Of a stretch of 64,000 nucleotides of DNA, positions 32,519 to 42,564 are shown piece after piece. The stretch lies in contig JAHBBC010000011.1 of NCBI GenBank assembly GCA_019915015.1, positions 620,001 through 684,000 on the forward strand, written 5' to 3'. The position numbers were made by a program, and so were the translations under genes. The DNA comes from Auriscalpium vulgare (Eukaryota; Basidiomycota; Agaricomycetes; Russulales; Auriscalpiaceae). Each line of letters begins with the position of its first letter. Positions within the stretch are counted from its first letter, which is position 1. Under the pieces are notes generated by a model. That model was given only the letters and a program-made list of their open reading frames with translations. It made no database searches and was not told the DNA's origin.

Positions 32519-35336
32519 ATGGCCGAGTCCTTCGTCAACTCATACAAGCCGCCTGCGCCTCTCTCCCTGGTCGAAAACTACGGCCCCGACCCCTACGATG
32601 TCAACTTCGTCTTCCCCATCCACCTCTCCACCCTCCGCAGCGCGCGCGTCGAGCTCACGCCCTTCATCCCCGCCCTCCACGCCGCGCCCTTCCTCGCCGA
32701 GCTCATCGCCGAGCCTGCTCTCCAGCGCTGGATGCCCATCGCGTTCAGCACACTCCCCGAGGTCCTCACGTTCATCGAAACCTTCGCGCGCGCCGACCCC
32801 AACGTTATAATTTTCGCCGTGCACGACCGGCCCACGCACGCGCTCGCCGGGATCATCGGGCTCCTGCGCACGTCCGCGCCGAACCTGTGCACCGAGATCG
32901 GGCCCGTTATCATCTTCCCCGCATACCAGGGGACGTACGTCGGTGCAAACGCCGTCGGGCTGATACTCAATTACTGCCTCGAGCTGCCGACCGCGACCCC
33001 GCCCGGCCTCGGGCTGCGGCGCGTGCAGTGGACCGCTAATCCGATAAATGCGCCCTCCGTGCGCGCGGCGCAGCGCTTGGGGCTCAAGATGGAGGGAACG
33101 ATGCGCTGGGCGATGGTGCTGCCGGACGGGAAGGAGGGCAAGCAGCCGCGGGATGGTGATCCCGCAGGTAAGCCAGGCAGGGACAGCGTCCTGCTCGCGA
33201 TATGTGCGGACGACTGGGAGGCGGGCGCGCGGGAGGAGGTGCGGCAGCGCATCGATCGTGAGTAGGCCGCCGGCCGGCCAGGACCGCGCGATTGCCGCCG
33301 TCGATGCAGATGAATCGGTGACAATTGGGTCGGTGATGTGCGTTCTTCCTCTACGATAGACAGAACAGGCTAAGATAAAGGATTGGATACGCAATGTAAA
33401 TTGAAGGAAATGAATGTTGCAGTAAATAATATTGGTAAAAGTCGGCAGAGTTCCTAGCTGTCAGCGATCGCCGGGCAGGATGGAGCTGGTTGTTCAGCTA
33501 CGAGCAGGATTGGTTGACGGGGCATACCATCCGGGCAGCAAGAAGGCGGGCAGGCGAGCAGCATTGGTGGAGGCGGACAGGGGGATAGACGGACAGAGAG
33601 ACGGGGTGGCTGCACGCGTACAGTGGCGTTGATTGATATAGCGAATAAAGAACTGAGAGGCCTCTTCTACAAAGACAACTCGTTCGATCAATTTCAGATA
33701 GCATGCACGACAAGACATGGCGCTCATCATTTCAGGCGCAGCAGGATTACTCCGAGTCCAGTAAGCTTGACACGAAGCCACCGACACATGCCAAGCTGCG
33801 CTCAGACGAGTGAACACCGATATGCACACCCGCGTCCTCAGTTTTGGTCCTAGACCACGATGAACGCGGTAGTACATACCCTTTCCCCAGTTCAGCTTGC
33901 CGAGTGACGCCGCTTTCCCGCGCGATCGCATCCCGCCTCTCCAGCCCGTGTTGGTGCCCTTCAGTTTTCAGTTTCCGCCTGCCCGGATGCCGCCAGTCCA
34001 GAAGTCTGCCGAGTCTAGATCCAATGTTGCCGCTGCTCTAATGTCGCTGGGCGAGCCAGCGGAAGAGATCCTTGTAGTGGCGGATGCTAGTTTGAAGAGA
34101 AAACGGTGGTATTGATGATGGGATCGGACGTGACAGATGAGCAATCTCAGCTGAGCGGGAGCGCCGTGGGGGACTTCGGCGGACGCTGGGTATCCTACAT
34201 CGCGAGTAGAGTGAGGATGCGTCGCCGAAAACTGGACAACGTTACGTACGATGTGCCGCGGGGATTCTTCCCATCGTCGATCCGCGGGGATCGTCACCCT
34301 GGTTGATGGCTATAGACACTGCCTTGTTGTGCAGGTGGGGTTGTCGCGATGGGCGCGGCGTCGTCTTGGCCGTCTCCAGGCCATTGTGGTAAGCCAGGTC
34401 GAGTAGAACTGGCTCATTTGCTGCGGCTTTGCGAGATCCGTGATGTTGAGTGTGAGGTGAGTGGTGCCGTATCAATCGGAGTACCGAGGCAGGTTGTTCA
34501 CAGTCGGATACGGAGTGGTGCGCGACACGCTGAAGTTGAAAGTAGTCTCCCAAAGGCAGAGTAGACAAATTCAAACCTTCGCAGGCTCAGGATCATATGT
34601 CTGACGTTGAAAGCGCTTCCGAGCATTGGGCTGCGCCGTCAAGCCTCCGGACTGCGCTCCGTTAATTTCCTGGTCAATGTGTCAGCTACAGGCGGCGGTG
34701 GCCTGATGTAGCGTCAATATAGATCGAGTTCAAGAAGCAGAGCTTGCTCTGAGGCGTCCTTTCTGCCGTGAGTGTTACATATCTGACAAGGGGATAAAGT
34801 GTCAGTTACTTTCGTCGTAGCCGTATGGGGCATTGTGCACCATAGTAACCGTCGCCTTCACCGTTCCAAGAATCACCGTTCCAAGAAATGGGTACAAGAC
34901 TAGCCTGTCAGTGGGAAATCGGACCAGCACACCACGAACATATTCAGCTCCTCCATACCCGGCCTCGACTCGCCTCCAAGTCTTGCATCCTGCATCCTCT
35001 CCAGTCGCACGGCTATTCTCAGGAGGCCGATCTCGTGCTCATTGAACATGTTGACGAGTCGAGGAGAAATATGGCACTCAGCGGCGTTTGAGTGGCGACT
35101 GGTGGCCGAGGCGCCGCGACTCCCCTGCGCCTTCGTCGAGCTTCTGGGAGTGTTTCTTCAGAGCGAAGGTCGTGCACAGTACGTAGGTGCATGAAAAGCA
35201 CGGAGGTGGATGCCGGAACGTCCGGGCCCGACAGCCGGGCCGCCACTTGCCTGCCAGTGCATCGCAGCTCAGACAGCAAACGTGGCGGACCTCAGTCGGA
35301 GGCTACGCAGCACCTGTACAATCTGATCAGCCTGAG
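32445..35336 (+). repeat. Tandem duplication, unit A (GNAT gene plus 3' flank)
   Basis: Unit A contains the first GNAT gene and about 2 kb of downstream DNA that reappears, diverged and shortened, after the second gene. Shared non-coding blocks include 33266-33500, 33650-34040, about 34100-34130 and 34690-34910. The right edge carries CGCAGCACCTGTACAATC (from about 35,308), which recurs with slight change near 37,465 at the end of unit B. Confidence 0.7.
32519..33265 (+). CDS. GNAT-family N-acetyltransferase, copy 1
   Basis: Intronless 248-residue RimJ/RimL-like GNAT acetyltransferase. The N-terminus MAESFVNSYKPPAPLSLVEN leads to VELTPFIPALHAAPFLAELI. The acetyl-CoA fold is seen in IIFAVHDRPTHALAGIIGLL, EIGPVIIFPAYQGTYVGANA (the Q/R..G..A-like cofactor loop in degenerate form) and ANPINAPSVRAAQRLGLKME (the N..S..A...LGF motif). 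WAMVLPDGKEGKQP follows. Cytosolic; the substrate is unknown. By hand count it differs from copy 2 at about 35 of 248 positions (near 86% identity), with equal length and no frame breaks. Both copies therefore appear functional. The gene body has no intron, unusual among its neighbours. Confidence 0.9.
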   Translation: MAESFVNSYKPPAPLSLVENYGPDPYDVNFVFPIHLSTLRSARVELTPFIPALHAAPFLAELIAEPALQRWMPIAFSTLPEVLTFIETFARADPNVIIFAVHDRPTHALAGIIGLLRTSAPNLCTEIGPVIIFPAYQGTYVGANAVGLILNYCLELPTATPPGLGLRRVQWTANPINAPSVRAAQRLGLKMEGTMRWAMVLPDGKEGKQPRDGDPAGKPGRDSVLLAICADDWEAGAREEVRQRIDRE

Positions 35337-35432
35337 CTGGACGCACACGAGCGCTGAGAAAATGAATGTGTCTCAGGCTACCGCAAGCGCCGGCCCGCCG
35401 GATCTCTTTTTCCACCACTACATACGCGGAAC
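33266..35432. other. Spacer between GNAT copies, no gene recognised
   Basis: This is over 2 kb of AT-richer DNA without a supportable coding region. Much of it matches DNA downstream of copy 2. About 34,150-34,690 has no clear counterpart there, so it was inserted in A or lost from B. Confidence 0.5.
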
Positions 35433-37490
35433 ATGGCAAAGTCCTTCGTCAACTCATACAAGCCGCCTGCGCCTCCCTCCCTGGTCGAAAACTACGGCCC
35501 CGACCCCTACGATGTCAACTTCGTCTTCCCCATCCACCTCTCCACACTCCGCAGCGCGCGCGTCGAGCTCACGCCCTTCATCCCCGCCGTCCACGCCGCG
35601 CCACTCGTCGCCCAGCTCGTTGCCGCGCCTGCCCTCCAGCGCTGGATGGGCACTGCATACAGCACGCTCCCCGAGGTGCTCACATACCTCGAGTGCTTCA
35701 AACGCGTAGACCCCAACGCTATAATTTTCGCCGTACACGACCGGCCCTCGCGTGCGCTCGCCGGGATCATCGGGCTCGTGCGCACGTCCGCGCCGAACCT
35801 GTGCACCGAGATCGGGCCCGTCATGATATTCCCAGCATTCCAGGGGACGTACGTCGGCGCGAACGCCATCGGGCTGATGCTCAATTACTGCCTCGAGCTG
35901 CCGACCGCCACCCCGCCCGGCCTCGGGCTGCGGCGCGTGCAGTGGACCACCAATCCGATGAATACGCCCTCCGTGCGTGCGGCGCAGCGCTTGGGGCTCA
36001 AGATGGAGGGCACGATGCGCTGGGCGGTGGTGCTGCCGGACGGGAAGGAGAGTGATCAGCCGCGGGATGGCGACCCCGCTGGTAAGCCGGGCAACGACAG
36101 TGTCCTGCTCGCGATCTGTGCGGACGACTGGGAGACGGGCGCGCGGGAGGAGGCGCGGCTGCGTATTGATCGTGCGTAGGCCGCCGGCCGGCCAGGACTG
36201 CGCGTTGGCGATTGCCGCCGTCGATGCAGATGAATCGATGACACTTGGATCGGTGGTGTGCTTTCTTCCTCTACGATAGACCGATCAGGCTAAGATAAAG
36301 GATTGGATACGCAACGTAAATGGAAGGAAATGCATGATGCAGTAGATAATCTCGGTTGAAAAAACGCAAGCCGGCAGATTTCCGAGCGGTCAGCGATCGC
36401 CGGGCAGGCTGGACCAGGTTGTTTCAGCTACGAATAGGGTTGATTAACAGGGCATATTATATCCAGGCAGCAAGAAGGTGGGCAGGCAGCAGCATGGGTG
36501 AAGGCGGACAGGTGGGTGGACAGACAGACAGACGGGTGTGGTTTTGCGCGGAGAGTGGCGTCGAGTGAAATAGGGAATGAAAAAATGGGTTTCTACAAAG
36601 ACAAATCATCGATTAATTTCAGATAGCATGCACTACAAGACACACTCACTTGTTCAGACGCAGCAGAATTATGTACAAGCGGGAGACGAAGCCACCCATG
36701 GACACATGCCAAACTGCCACGCTCAGATGAGTGAACAGCGACCTGCACGCCTGCATGCCCGCGCGTCAGCTTTGGTCCAAGACCACTATGAATGCGGTAG
36801 TACAGTTCAGCTTGCCGCTTCGGAATTCCAGCGCGATCGTACCCCGCCTTGATCCAGTCCAGTCCGTTCTAGTGCTTTTTGGTTTTGAGTTGCCCGCCTG
36901 TCATGCTTGCCGCCAGTCCAGAAGTCAACCCAGTCTAGATCCAAAGTTGCCGCTGCTCTGTGTGGAGAGATCCCTGTCGTGGCCGGTGGTTAGAAAAGAA
37001 AAAGGTGATATTGATGATGGGATCTGACGAGTTGGAGATGAGATGAGAGCATGACGGAAGAGAGACGAGGCTGAGCAGGATGTGAATGATTATGGCGTGG
37101 TATGATGCGGACAAGCGAAGTGGAAGCAGTATGCGATGTGGTGTCGGAGGAGGAAGACGAGCGCAGGATAGGAGGCGAGACAGGCGGCGGTGGCCTGCTG
37201 TCGCTTCAAAATAGATCGAGTTCAAGAAGCGTAGAGCCTGTATTCAGGCGTCCTTTCTGCGGTGAGTGCTGCATAGCCGACAAACGACTGGAAAGTATGA
37301 AATCGTCAGTCACTTTCGTCGTAGCCGCACGAGGCGTCGCGTACCATAATGGCCGTCGCCTTCACCGTTCCGAGAAAGGGGTACAAGTCTGCAATGAGAG
37401 CCCTAAGAGGCTCCATGATTGCACGCGAGCAGACTATCCAGACGGGCAGATGGTCCTGAGAGACCACGCAACACCTGTACAATCAAATCC
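35337..37490 (+). repeat. Tandem duplication, unit B (GNAT gene plus 3' flank)
   Basis: This is the second, shorter unit. It starts with GGACGCACACGAGCGCTGAG, like unit A. It contains GNAT copy 2 and then blocks matching unit A: 36,180-36,420, 36,590-36,960, about 37,000-37,030 and 37,175-37,390. The last block includes CTTTCGTCGTAGCCG and GGCCGTCGCCTTCACCGTTC. Confidence 0.7.
35433..36179 (+). CDS. GNAT-family N-acetyltransferase, copy 2
   Basis: This is the tandem paralogue of the gene at 32,519, again 248 residues and intronless. Substitutions cluster in two helices: APFLAELIAEPAL becomes APLVAQLVAAPAL, and TFIETFARAD becomes TYLECFKRVD. The cofactor-binding strands (EIGPVMIFPAFQGTYVGANA) and the C-terminal NP.N.PSVRAAQRLGLKMEG segment are nearly unchanged. 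Purifying selection on the core with drift or specialisation near the putative substrate side is the simplest reading (inference). It has its own upstream segment similar to that of copy 1 for only about 75-95 bases, so promoters may differ. Confidence 0.9.
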   Translation: MAKSFVNSYKPPAPPSLVENYGPDPYDVNFVFPIHLSTLRSARVELTPFIPAVHAAPLVAQLVAAPALQRWMGTAYSTLPEVLTYLECFKRVDPNAIIFAVHDRPSRALAGIIGLVRTSAPNLCTEIGPVMIFPAFQGTYVGANAIGLMLNYCLELPTATPPGLGLRRVQWTTNPMNTPSVRAAQRLGLKMEGTMRWAVVLPDGKESDQPRDGDPAGKPGNDSVLLAICADDWETGAREEARLRIDRA

Positions 37491-37834
37491 GCACCAGGAA
37501 GGTAGGCCGGGAGGCCCCATTAAAGCTAACGAGCCCAAAGTTTAGGCCGCCGGTGACGGTCCATCCCGGTCAGCACCTGACTGACTTATCCGCACAGAGT
37601 TGTGATGCTGCAGGTCAGTGCCTCTAGAGGGCATGAGCAGGATCTGGGAAAGATTCGGGCATTAGTTCGCGCTGAGCGTCGCCGGTTGTGCACGTCTCTG
37701 ATGCAAGATGGGTGATCACCGCATGCTTAGCATTATGTAGACTTACAATGACCTGGATGATACATATTTTGGTTCTGCAGAAGACAACATCATAGTCCTT
37801 CACGGACGTGTCGAAATATACGCCGTTCACAGCA
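36180..37834. other. Intergenic region right of GNAT copy 2
   Basis: Up to about 37,490 it is the non-coding part of duplication unit B. The rest leads to the 3' end of TRM112. No coding region is supported. Confidence 0.45.
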
Positions 37835-38386
37835 TCAACCGATCTCATGCTCGGCCAAGAGCTGTATATTCAAGCCGCAGCCTGAGATCAGGCTCCACAT
37901 CCTCCAGACAGACGGAACCGCGCACCATGTTTGGGATCCCACTAGAGATCGCATAGACATGCTTGCAATTAGGGCAGACCATCGAACCCTCGTCAATATG
38001 TATCTTCGCGCGTCGCGGAATCAGATAGCAGGCAAACTTGAAGTGAAGCACAGTCATACCTCCAGGAGGACGTGATGTAGCTGTTTCAAAAACTCATCGT
38101 CCAGCATCTCTGGCACTTCGGCAGGTAGTGAGTCGTCGCCCACCTATGAACCAGAAACGTTCGAACCATGATAAAAACATGGGAGCCATGCATAATGACT
38201 CACCTCTCGTGCAGCTTGCACCAGAGCTCCCCATTCGAGCCGAGGGATGAATCCCCGCAGAAAATCCTCGTTGAATTCTGCCTCACGGAGCGCGATCTGC
38301 ACGTCTTGAAGCTTGAGCGGGAAGTTATTTGACGTGCATCCCTTAACGTGGCAAGCAAGGAGGTTGTGCGTGATCAATCGGACCAT
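37835..38386 (-). CDS. TRM112: Multifunctional methyltransferase activator TRM112
   Basis: Small zinc-binding activator of the methyltransferases Trm9, Trm11, Mtq2 and Bud23 (family knowledge). Exon 1 starts MVRLITHNLLACHVKGCTSN and runs through NFPLKLQDVQIALREAEFNE and DFLRGFIPRLEWGALVQAAR. The middle exon has VGDDSLPAEVPEMLDDEFLK QLHHVLLE. The next has VHIDEGSMVCPNCKHVYAIS SGIPNM, and a last short exon has LLAEHEIG (TGA 37835-37837). The two Cys pairs, C....C in the first exon and CPNC in the third, form the zinc site. Length is about 125 residues, as usual. The divergent partner is RRP45, 98 bases away. Confidence 0.93.
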
Positions 38387-38484
38387 GGCGAGTGGGAGAG
38401 AGCAAGCGCGGCGCGTCCGACGCAGGTCCGACGTCGCGTCGAGGACCTCTAGCTCTAACCCCGACAACCTCACTCATCGTCAAT
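38387..38484. promoter_or_regulatory. 98-bp shared promoter TRM112/RRP45
   Basis: Only 98 bases separate the two divergent ATGs, so both genes must share promoter DNA. Both act on RNA (tRNA/rRNA modification and RNA decay), so co-regulation is plausible. No TATA box is seen. Confidence 0.6.
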
Positions 38485-39619
38485 ATGCGACCTCCATCAC
38501 CGTCCATTCCAGAGAAGGAGTTCCTCTTGTCGACGTTAGAAAAGTCGTTACGCCTCGATGGCCGTGGCCTAATCGAGATGCGTCCGCTAGAGCTAACTTT
38601 TGGCGAGGAGCTCGGGCACGTCGACTGTACACTGGGCAAAACACGGTTCGCGTTCTCTGTCGACGTGCACACCCAAGTCACAAGTGTGCTCACTAATTGC
38701 TTCCTACAGTGTTCTTGCTCAGGTCGACGCGAAGATGGTGCGTCCGCTGCCAGAGCGTCCGTTTGAGGGCATCATCAGTGTTCACTCGGAGATATCCCCC
38801 ATGGCGTCTCCTGAGTATGAATCTACAGGCCGGTAAGTAGGTGCGCCACGTCTTTGCGTCCTCATCTGATGCCTGGTTCTGATCACCGTGTCTTTGCGCA
38901 GGCCGAGCGACGAGGAGGTCGCGCTTTCGCGGATGCTGGACAAAGTGATCAGACGAAGTGATGCTGTCGACAGAGAAGCTCTCTGCATTTTGGCTGGGCA
39001 ACGTGTGCGTATATCCCCAACATTTGCGCTAGTCAAATCCATGGCTCAATAACTGTATCCCGATTCAGGTATGGCATCTGCGGCTAACGATTCACTGCCT
39101 TTCTGACGCGGGCAACCTCTTGGATTGCGCGTGCATGGCTGGAATGGTTGCTCTCCGGCATTTCCGACGGCCAGACGTCGAGGTCATAGGAGATGAAGTC
39201 ACCGTGGTATGTGCCTTCGACACCGAAGGGTTTGCTTGGGTGCAGACTGACCGCGTTGATAGCACCCGCCGTCCTCTCGCGCGCCAGTCCCTCTCTCCCT
39301 CCACCACACCCCCTTCTCCCTTACATTTGCCCTCTTTGCCCCGTCCTCTTCGCACACCAACATCTCATCGCAGACCGCCCCGATCACACTCCTTGATCCG
39401 TCTCTCCTGGAGCAACGGCTCGCGTCGGGCACACTTTCGCTTGCTTTGAATGCGCAGCGGGAGTTGTGCGTCATCCATAAAGCTGGCGGTGTGCCTCTGA
39501 CGGCAGAGGAAGTATTGAGTGCAGTCAATATAGCGGTACAGAAAGCGAAGGAACTGGAGAAGGTGGTCGACGCGCGAGTGCGCGAAGACTGGGCGATGAA
39601 AAAAATCGAGGTAAGGTGA
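38485..39619 (+). CDS. RRP45: Exosome complex subunit RRP45 (EXOSC9)
   Basis: RNase PH-like ring subunit of the RNA exosome, catalytically inactive in eukaryotes. Start MRPPSPSIPEKEFLLSTLEK, then SLRLDGRGLIEMRPLELTFG and GHVDCTLGKTR. Across an intron follow VLAQVDAKMVRPLPERPFEG, ISPMASPEYESTGR, PSDEEVALSRMLDKVIRRSD and ALCILAGQR. Then come VWHLRLTIHCLSDAGNLLDC and CMAGMVALRHFRRPDVEVIG, followed by DPSLLEQRLASGTLSLALNA and GGVPLTAEEVLSAVNIAVQK. It ends WAMKKIEVR with TGA at 39617-39619. The C-terminal tail is short compared with human EXOSC9. A further 3' exon cannot be excluded because GAGGTAAGG looks like a splice donor. Confidence 0.92.
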
Positions 39620-39843
39620 TCGATGTGAATCCTTTCGATGTCGTAGCAAAAGTATTGAATCAGTTGCTGTAATGGATCTCGTTTACTGTGCTATATGTCT
39701 TGAGCTTGGGCTAGAATATGCAAAATCCACGAGGCGCGCTGGATTTCGAAGGATCTCCATGACAACGGCGGCCCCATCCAAGATAAGATTAGATGGGCTC
39801 CGTAGCTTGTTCGACTCGAGCTACAACTTTATTAGCAACATCG

Positions 39844-41555
39844 ATGGCCCCGCTCGTTTTAGCATCGTTGCCTCTCGAGATCGTTTTGAGATTCCTGGAG
39901 CTTTCAGATTTTAATTCTCTCATTACCTGTCGCCAAGTAGGCTTCTCTTTATCGATTGTTTTGCAGCACACTGATCTTATTTACTTTACTAGGTCTGCCG
40001 TGCTTTGCAAACAGCCATTGATGGCTCATCTCTCCTCCAGTATCATATCCTAATGGCCGCTGCCGGTGTTCATGATGGAAACTCCGAATCAACTGTTTCG
40101 CAGAAACTGGCGAAGCTCAAGGCCTATGACGAGGCGTGGCAGAACGGCCTGTGGACGGAACACACACAATCGCCTATGCCACAGAACCCACTATGGGAGC
40201 TGTATGGTGGTATATCAGCCAGTGGTGGTGATCGCATGCTTACCTTCATACAATTGCCTTCCCGGTTACGGGGGATCGAAGCACGAGAGTGGGAGCTCAC
40301 TTTCGACTTCGTAATCCGAGACTTTGGCCTGGATGCATCACAAGATCTGCTGGTGGTCGTGGAAAGGTTCACCGAGTCAGCTGTTCTCTGCTTTCCTTTG
40401 TGCTGGTTTCTAACGATAATGGGCTCCGCCAGAGGACCTTTATGTCGTGTCCATCTGCGCCAGCTATTAACGGGGCAGCCGCATCCCTTGGGGCCGACTT
40501 CAGGCCAGCTTCCTATCAACAAACTCCTTGGCGAGACATGGTGGTACGATTGGACCTACTCCATCCGCATCAGTGGTGACTACGTCGGGATCTTATTTTC
40601 GAACGACGACGGCGGCGAGACGGAGCTCTACATTTGGAATTGGAGAACCGGAGCTGTTCAGCTTGTGGGTCTTCATTGCACTCTTTTTGATATTTGCGTC
40701 TGAAGATGCAATGGCAAACTAGCTTGTTGCGGGGGAATCCCAAGCGTATACCTTTTTAGGCGACATATACGTTTTGGTGGGAGTGCTCCACCGACCCGTC
40801 CTTGAGGAGGACAAATCGTCCTTGATCGTCTACAATCTCTTAGAGACGCGGGTGGTAAACGACACGCCCCAGGCCATATGCACTTTTCAGCTCCCCAAGC
40901 CGGCCTTTGAGCTTGACATCACGGCGGATCCCGCCCCTCAGTGGTCTCCTCCTGCGGAATCAGTCGCCCCCTTCTTTGTTGCTCACACCGACCGCTTAAT
41001 CGCTGTCAACATTCAGTTCCGGCAGCGTTGGCAGCCCCGCACCCGCACGTACCTGCTGCGCTCTCAAGACCTACTCCCTTATCTTTTGCCATCGGGCGAC
41101 CCGACTGGGCAAACACGAATTATTCCATGGGAGGACTGGAAGCATGCATGCCAACGGGTCGAACACGGTCGTTGGACGAGTTGGACTTGTTTCGTCTACG
41201 GCATGCGCTACGTCTCTCCCAGGCCAGTTGTCATGGACGGCGTCCGGATGGTCAGGATATTGGACTTCCACCCATTGCGGACCAGGCGCGCCTCGCCGGG
41301 CCAGGACGGCGACGAACGCACGAACAGACGGCTGCGTGTCAGTGCGAAGGTGGTCGCGTTGCCTTCTGCACTGCAGAAAGCAGAAAGCATCGACTTCATG
41401 ATTAGCGAAGATACGATTGTCGCCATAGAAGTGAGTCTACCGTGACTATTCTATGTAGTTGGCAGTAGTGCTCACTCACGGCCACGATCCGCGTGTTCAA
41501 TGCGCAGTCTGACGTCTCGGGAGTTGAACGGAGCATACATTTGTTGACCTTTTGA
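39844..41555 (+). CDS. F-box protein of unknown target
   Basis: MAPLVLASLPLEIVLRFLEL starts an F-box that continues SDFNSLITCRQ|VCRALQTAI across an intron, so the protein should dock to Skp1 in an SCF ubiquitin ligase. The rest (AYDEAWQNGLWTEH..., WTYSIRISGDYVGILFSNDD, ELYIWNWRTGAVQL) recalls the loose beta-propeller-like C-terminal part of many basidiomycete F-box proteins. The last intron joins DTIVAIE to SDVSGVERSIHLLTF (TGA 41553-41555). An in-frame upstream Met at 39,793 is an alternative start. F-box families expand strongly in Agaricomycetes, so no specific target can be given. Confidence 0.82.
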
Positions 41556-41785
41556 TGAATTATGATAATAATGGGTGCCATCTTACTGTACTGTGAAGTA
41601 CTAGGTGAGAGTGGCGGTCTCGTGCACGCACTGCTGCAATGCAGCAACCGGCGTCGAGATAGTAACTTACTGGCAGACCGAAATTACGTCATAGCAAATA
41701 TACCTCTGGTTCCGGAGTCATCGCGCAGTAGTACTACATTTTCGCCACCGTGCTCTCACAGCAAACACCTCCAAATCTAGCCAGG

Positions 41786-42336
41786 ATGTCTGCAGGAGGG
41801 AAAATGCCTTGGATGACTCTCATCACTGTCTCCGCAGGACGTGAGTACCAGTGCCAGTCCGCCTACTAATGCTCACACACACCCCTTGTCACGTCCGACG
41901 CGTCTCCTGCCACTGTATCTTCTCCCCTGCTCCATTGCCTTTGGAATGGGAACATACCCACAGTAATCGGAGGCGGCTATGCTTTGATGAAGGGTAAGTT
42001 TTTCCAACTGATAGCGCGTTTCGTCAGGAGCTCAACGCATGTAGTGACCGTCCCAACACCGGAGCAAACTTACAACGTGCGTAGCTCCTTCTGAAGCGAT
42101 TCTGACATTTGAGCAGTGACCTATGTGATACAGGCCATGGCGCCGGACCTACGACGGAAGGTGGACGCCAACCGGAGGGCTAGGGAAGCATTGGAACAGG
42201 GTATGAAGCGGCAGAACGAGGCCCAGGTGCGCCACTTCATGCCGCAGTCTCACTGGCGAGGATGTTGATCATTACAATGCAGGCTGCGGACCCAGATACC
42301 GCGAAGCCTGTGTGGGCAACTCCACCGACAGCATAA
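41786..42336 (+). CDS. Small CBP4-like mitochondrial assembly protein
   Basis: This 87-residue protein is spread over five tiny exons: 41786-41840, 41964-41993, 42045-42076, 42134-42226 and 42283-42336. All phases fit. One hydrophobic segment (MTLITVSAGLIGGGYALMK) is followed by VPTPEQTYNAMAPDLRRKVD and a charged helix (ANRRAREALEQGMKRQNEAQ). A single N-terminal membrane span, then a TPEE/Q-type motif and a basic helix match CBP4, an assembly factor of the cytochrome bc1 complex at the mitochondrial inner membrane. Other small mitochondrial assembly factors share this layout, so the name is tentative. Confidence 0.65.
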
Positions 42337-42564
42337 TTGTCGCCGAACACGCCGCCTCTCACTTCCTCTTCACTTCCTCTTCACCGCACCTCCCAGATTT
42401 GTTGATATGTATCTTGCAGTAACACAGCTGATTAGTCTCCATTGCCGACCTTGCGTGGAAGATAGTCGTTCCGCCAGCTCCTACACTGACAGCAAACGAT
42501 GTTATTTTGCAAGCCAAATATATGCTACGCGACACTATGATCCAGAACGACGTCAGTCGTCGAG

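Noticed and set aside
32540..33394. 284-codon open frame antisense to GNAT copy 1 (and the similar one under copy 2)
   Set aside because: Mirror frame of a GC3-rich coding sequence. The sense frame has clear GNAT homology and is conserved between the duplicates.
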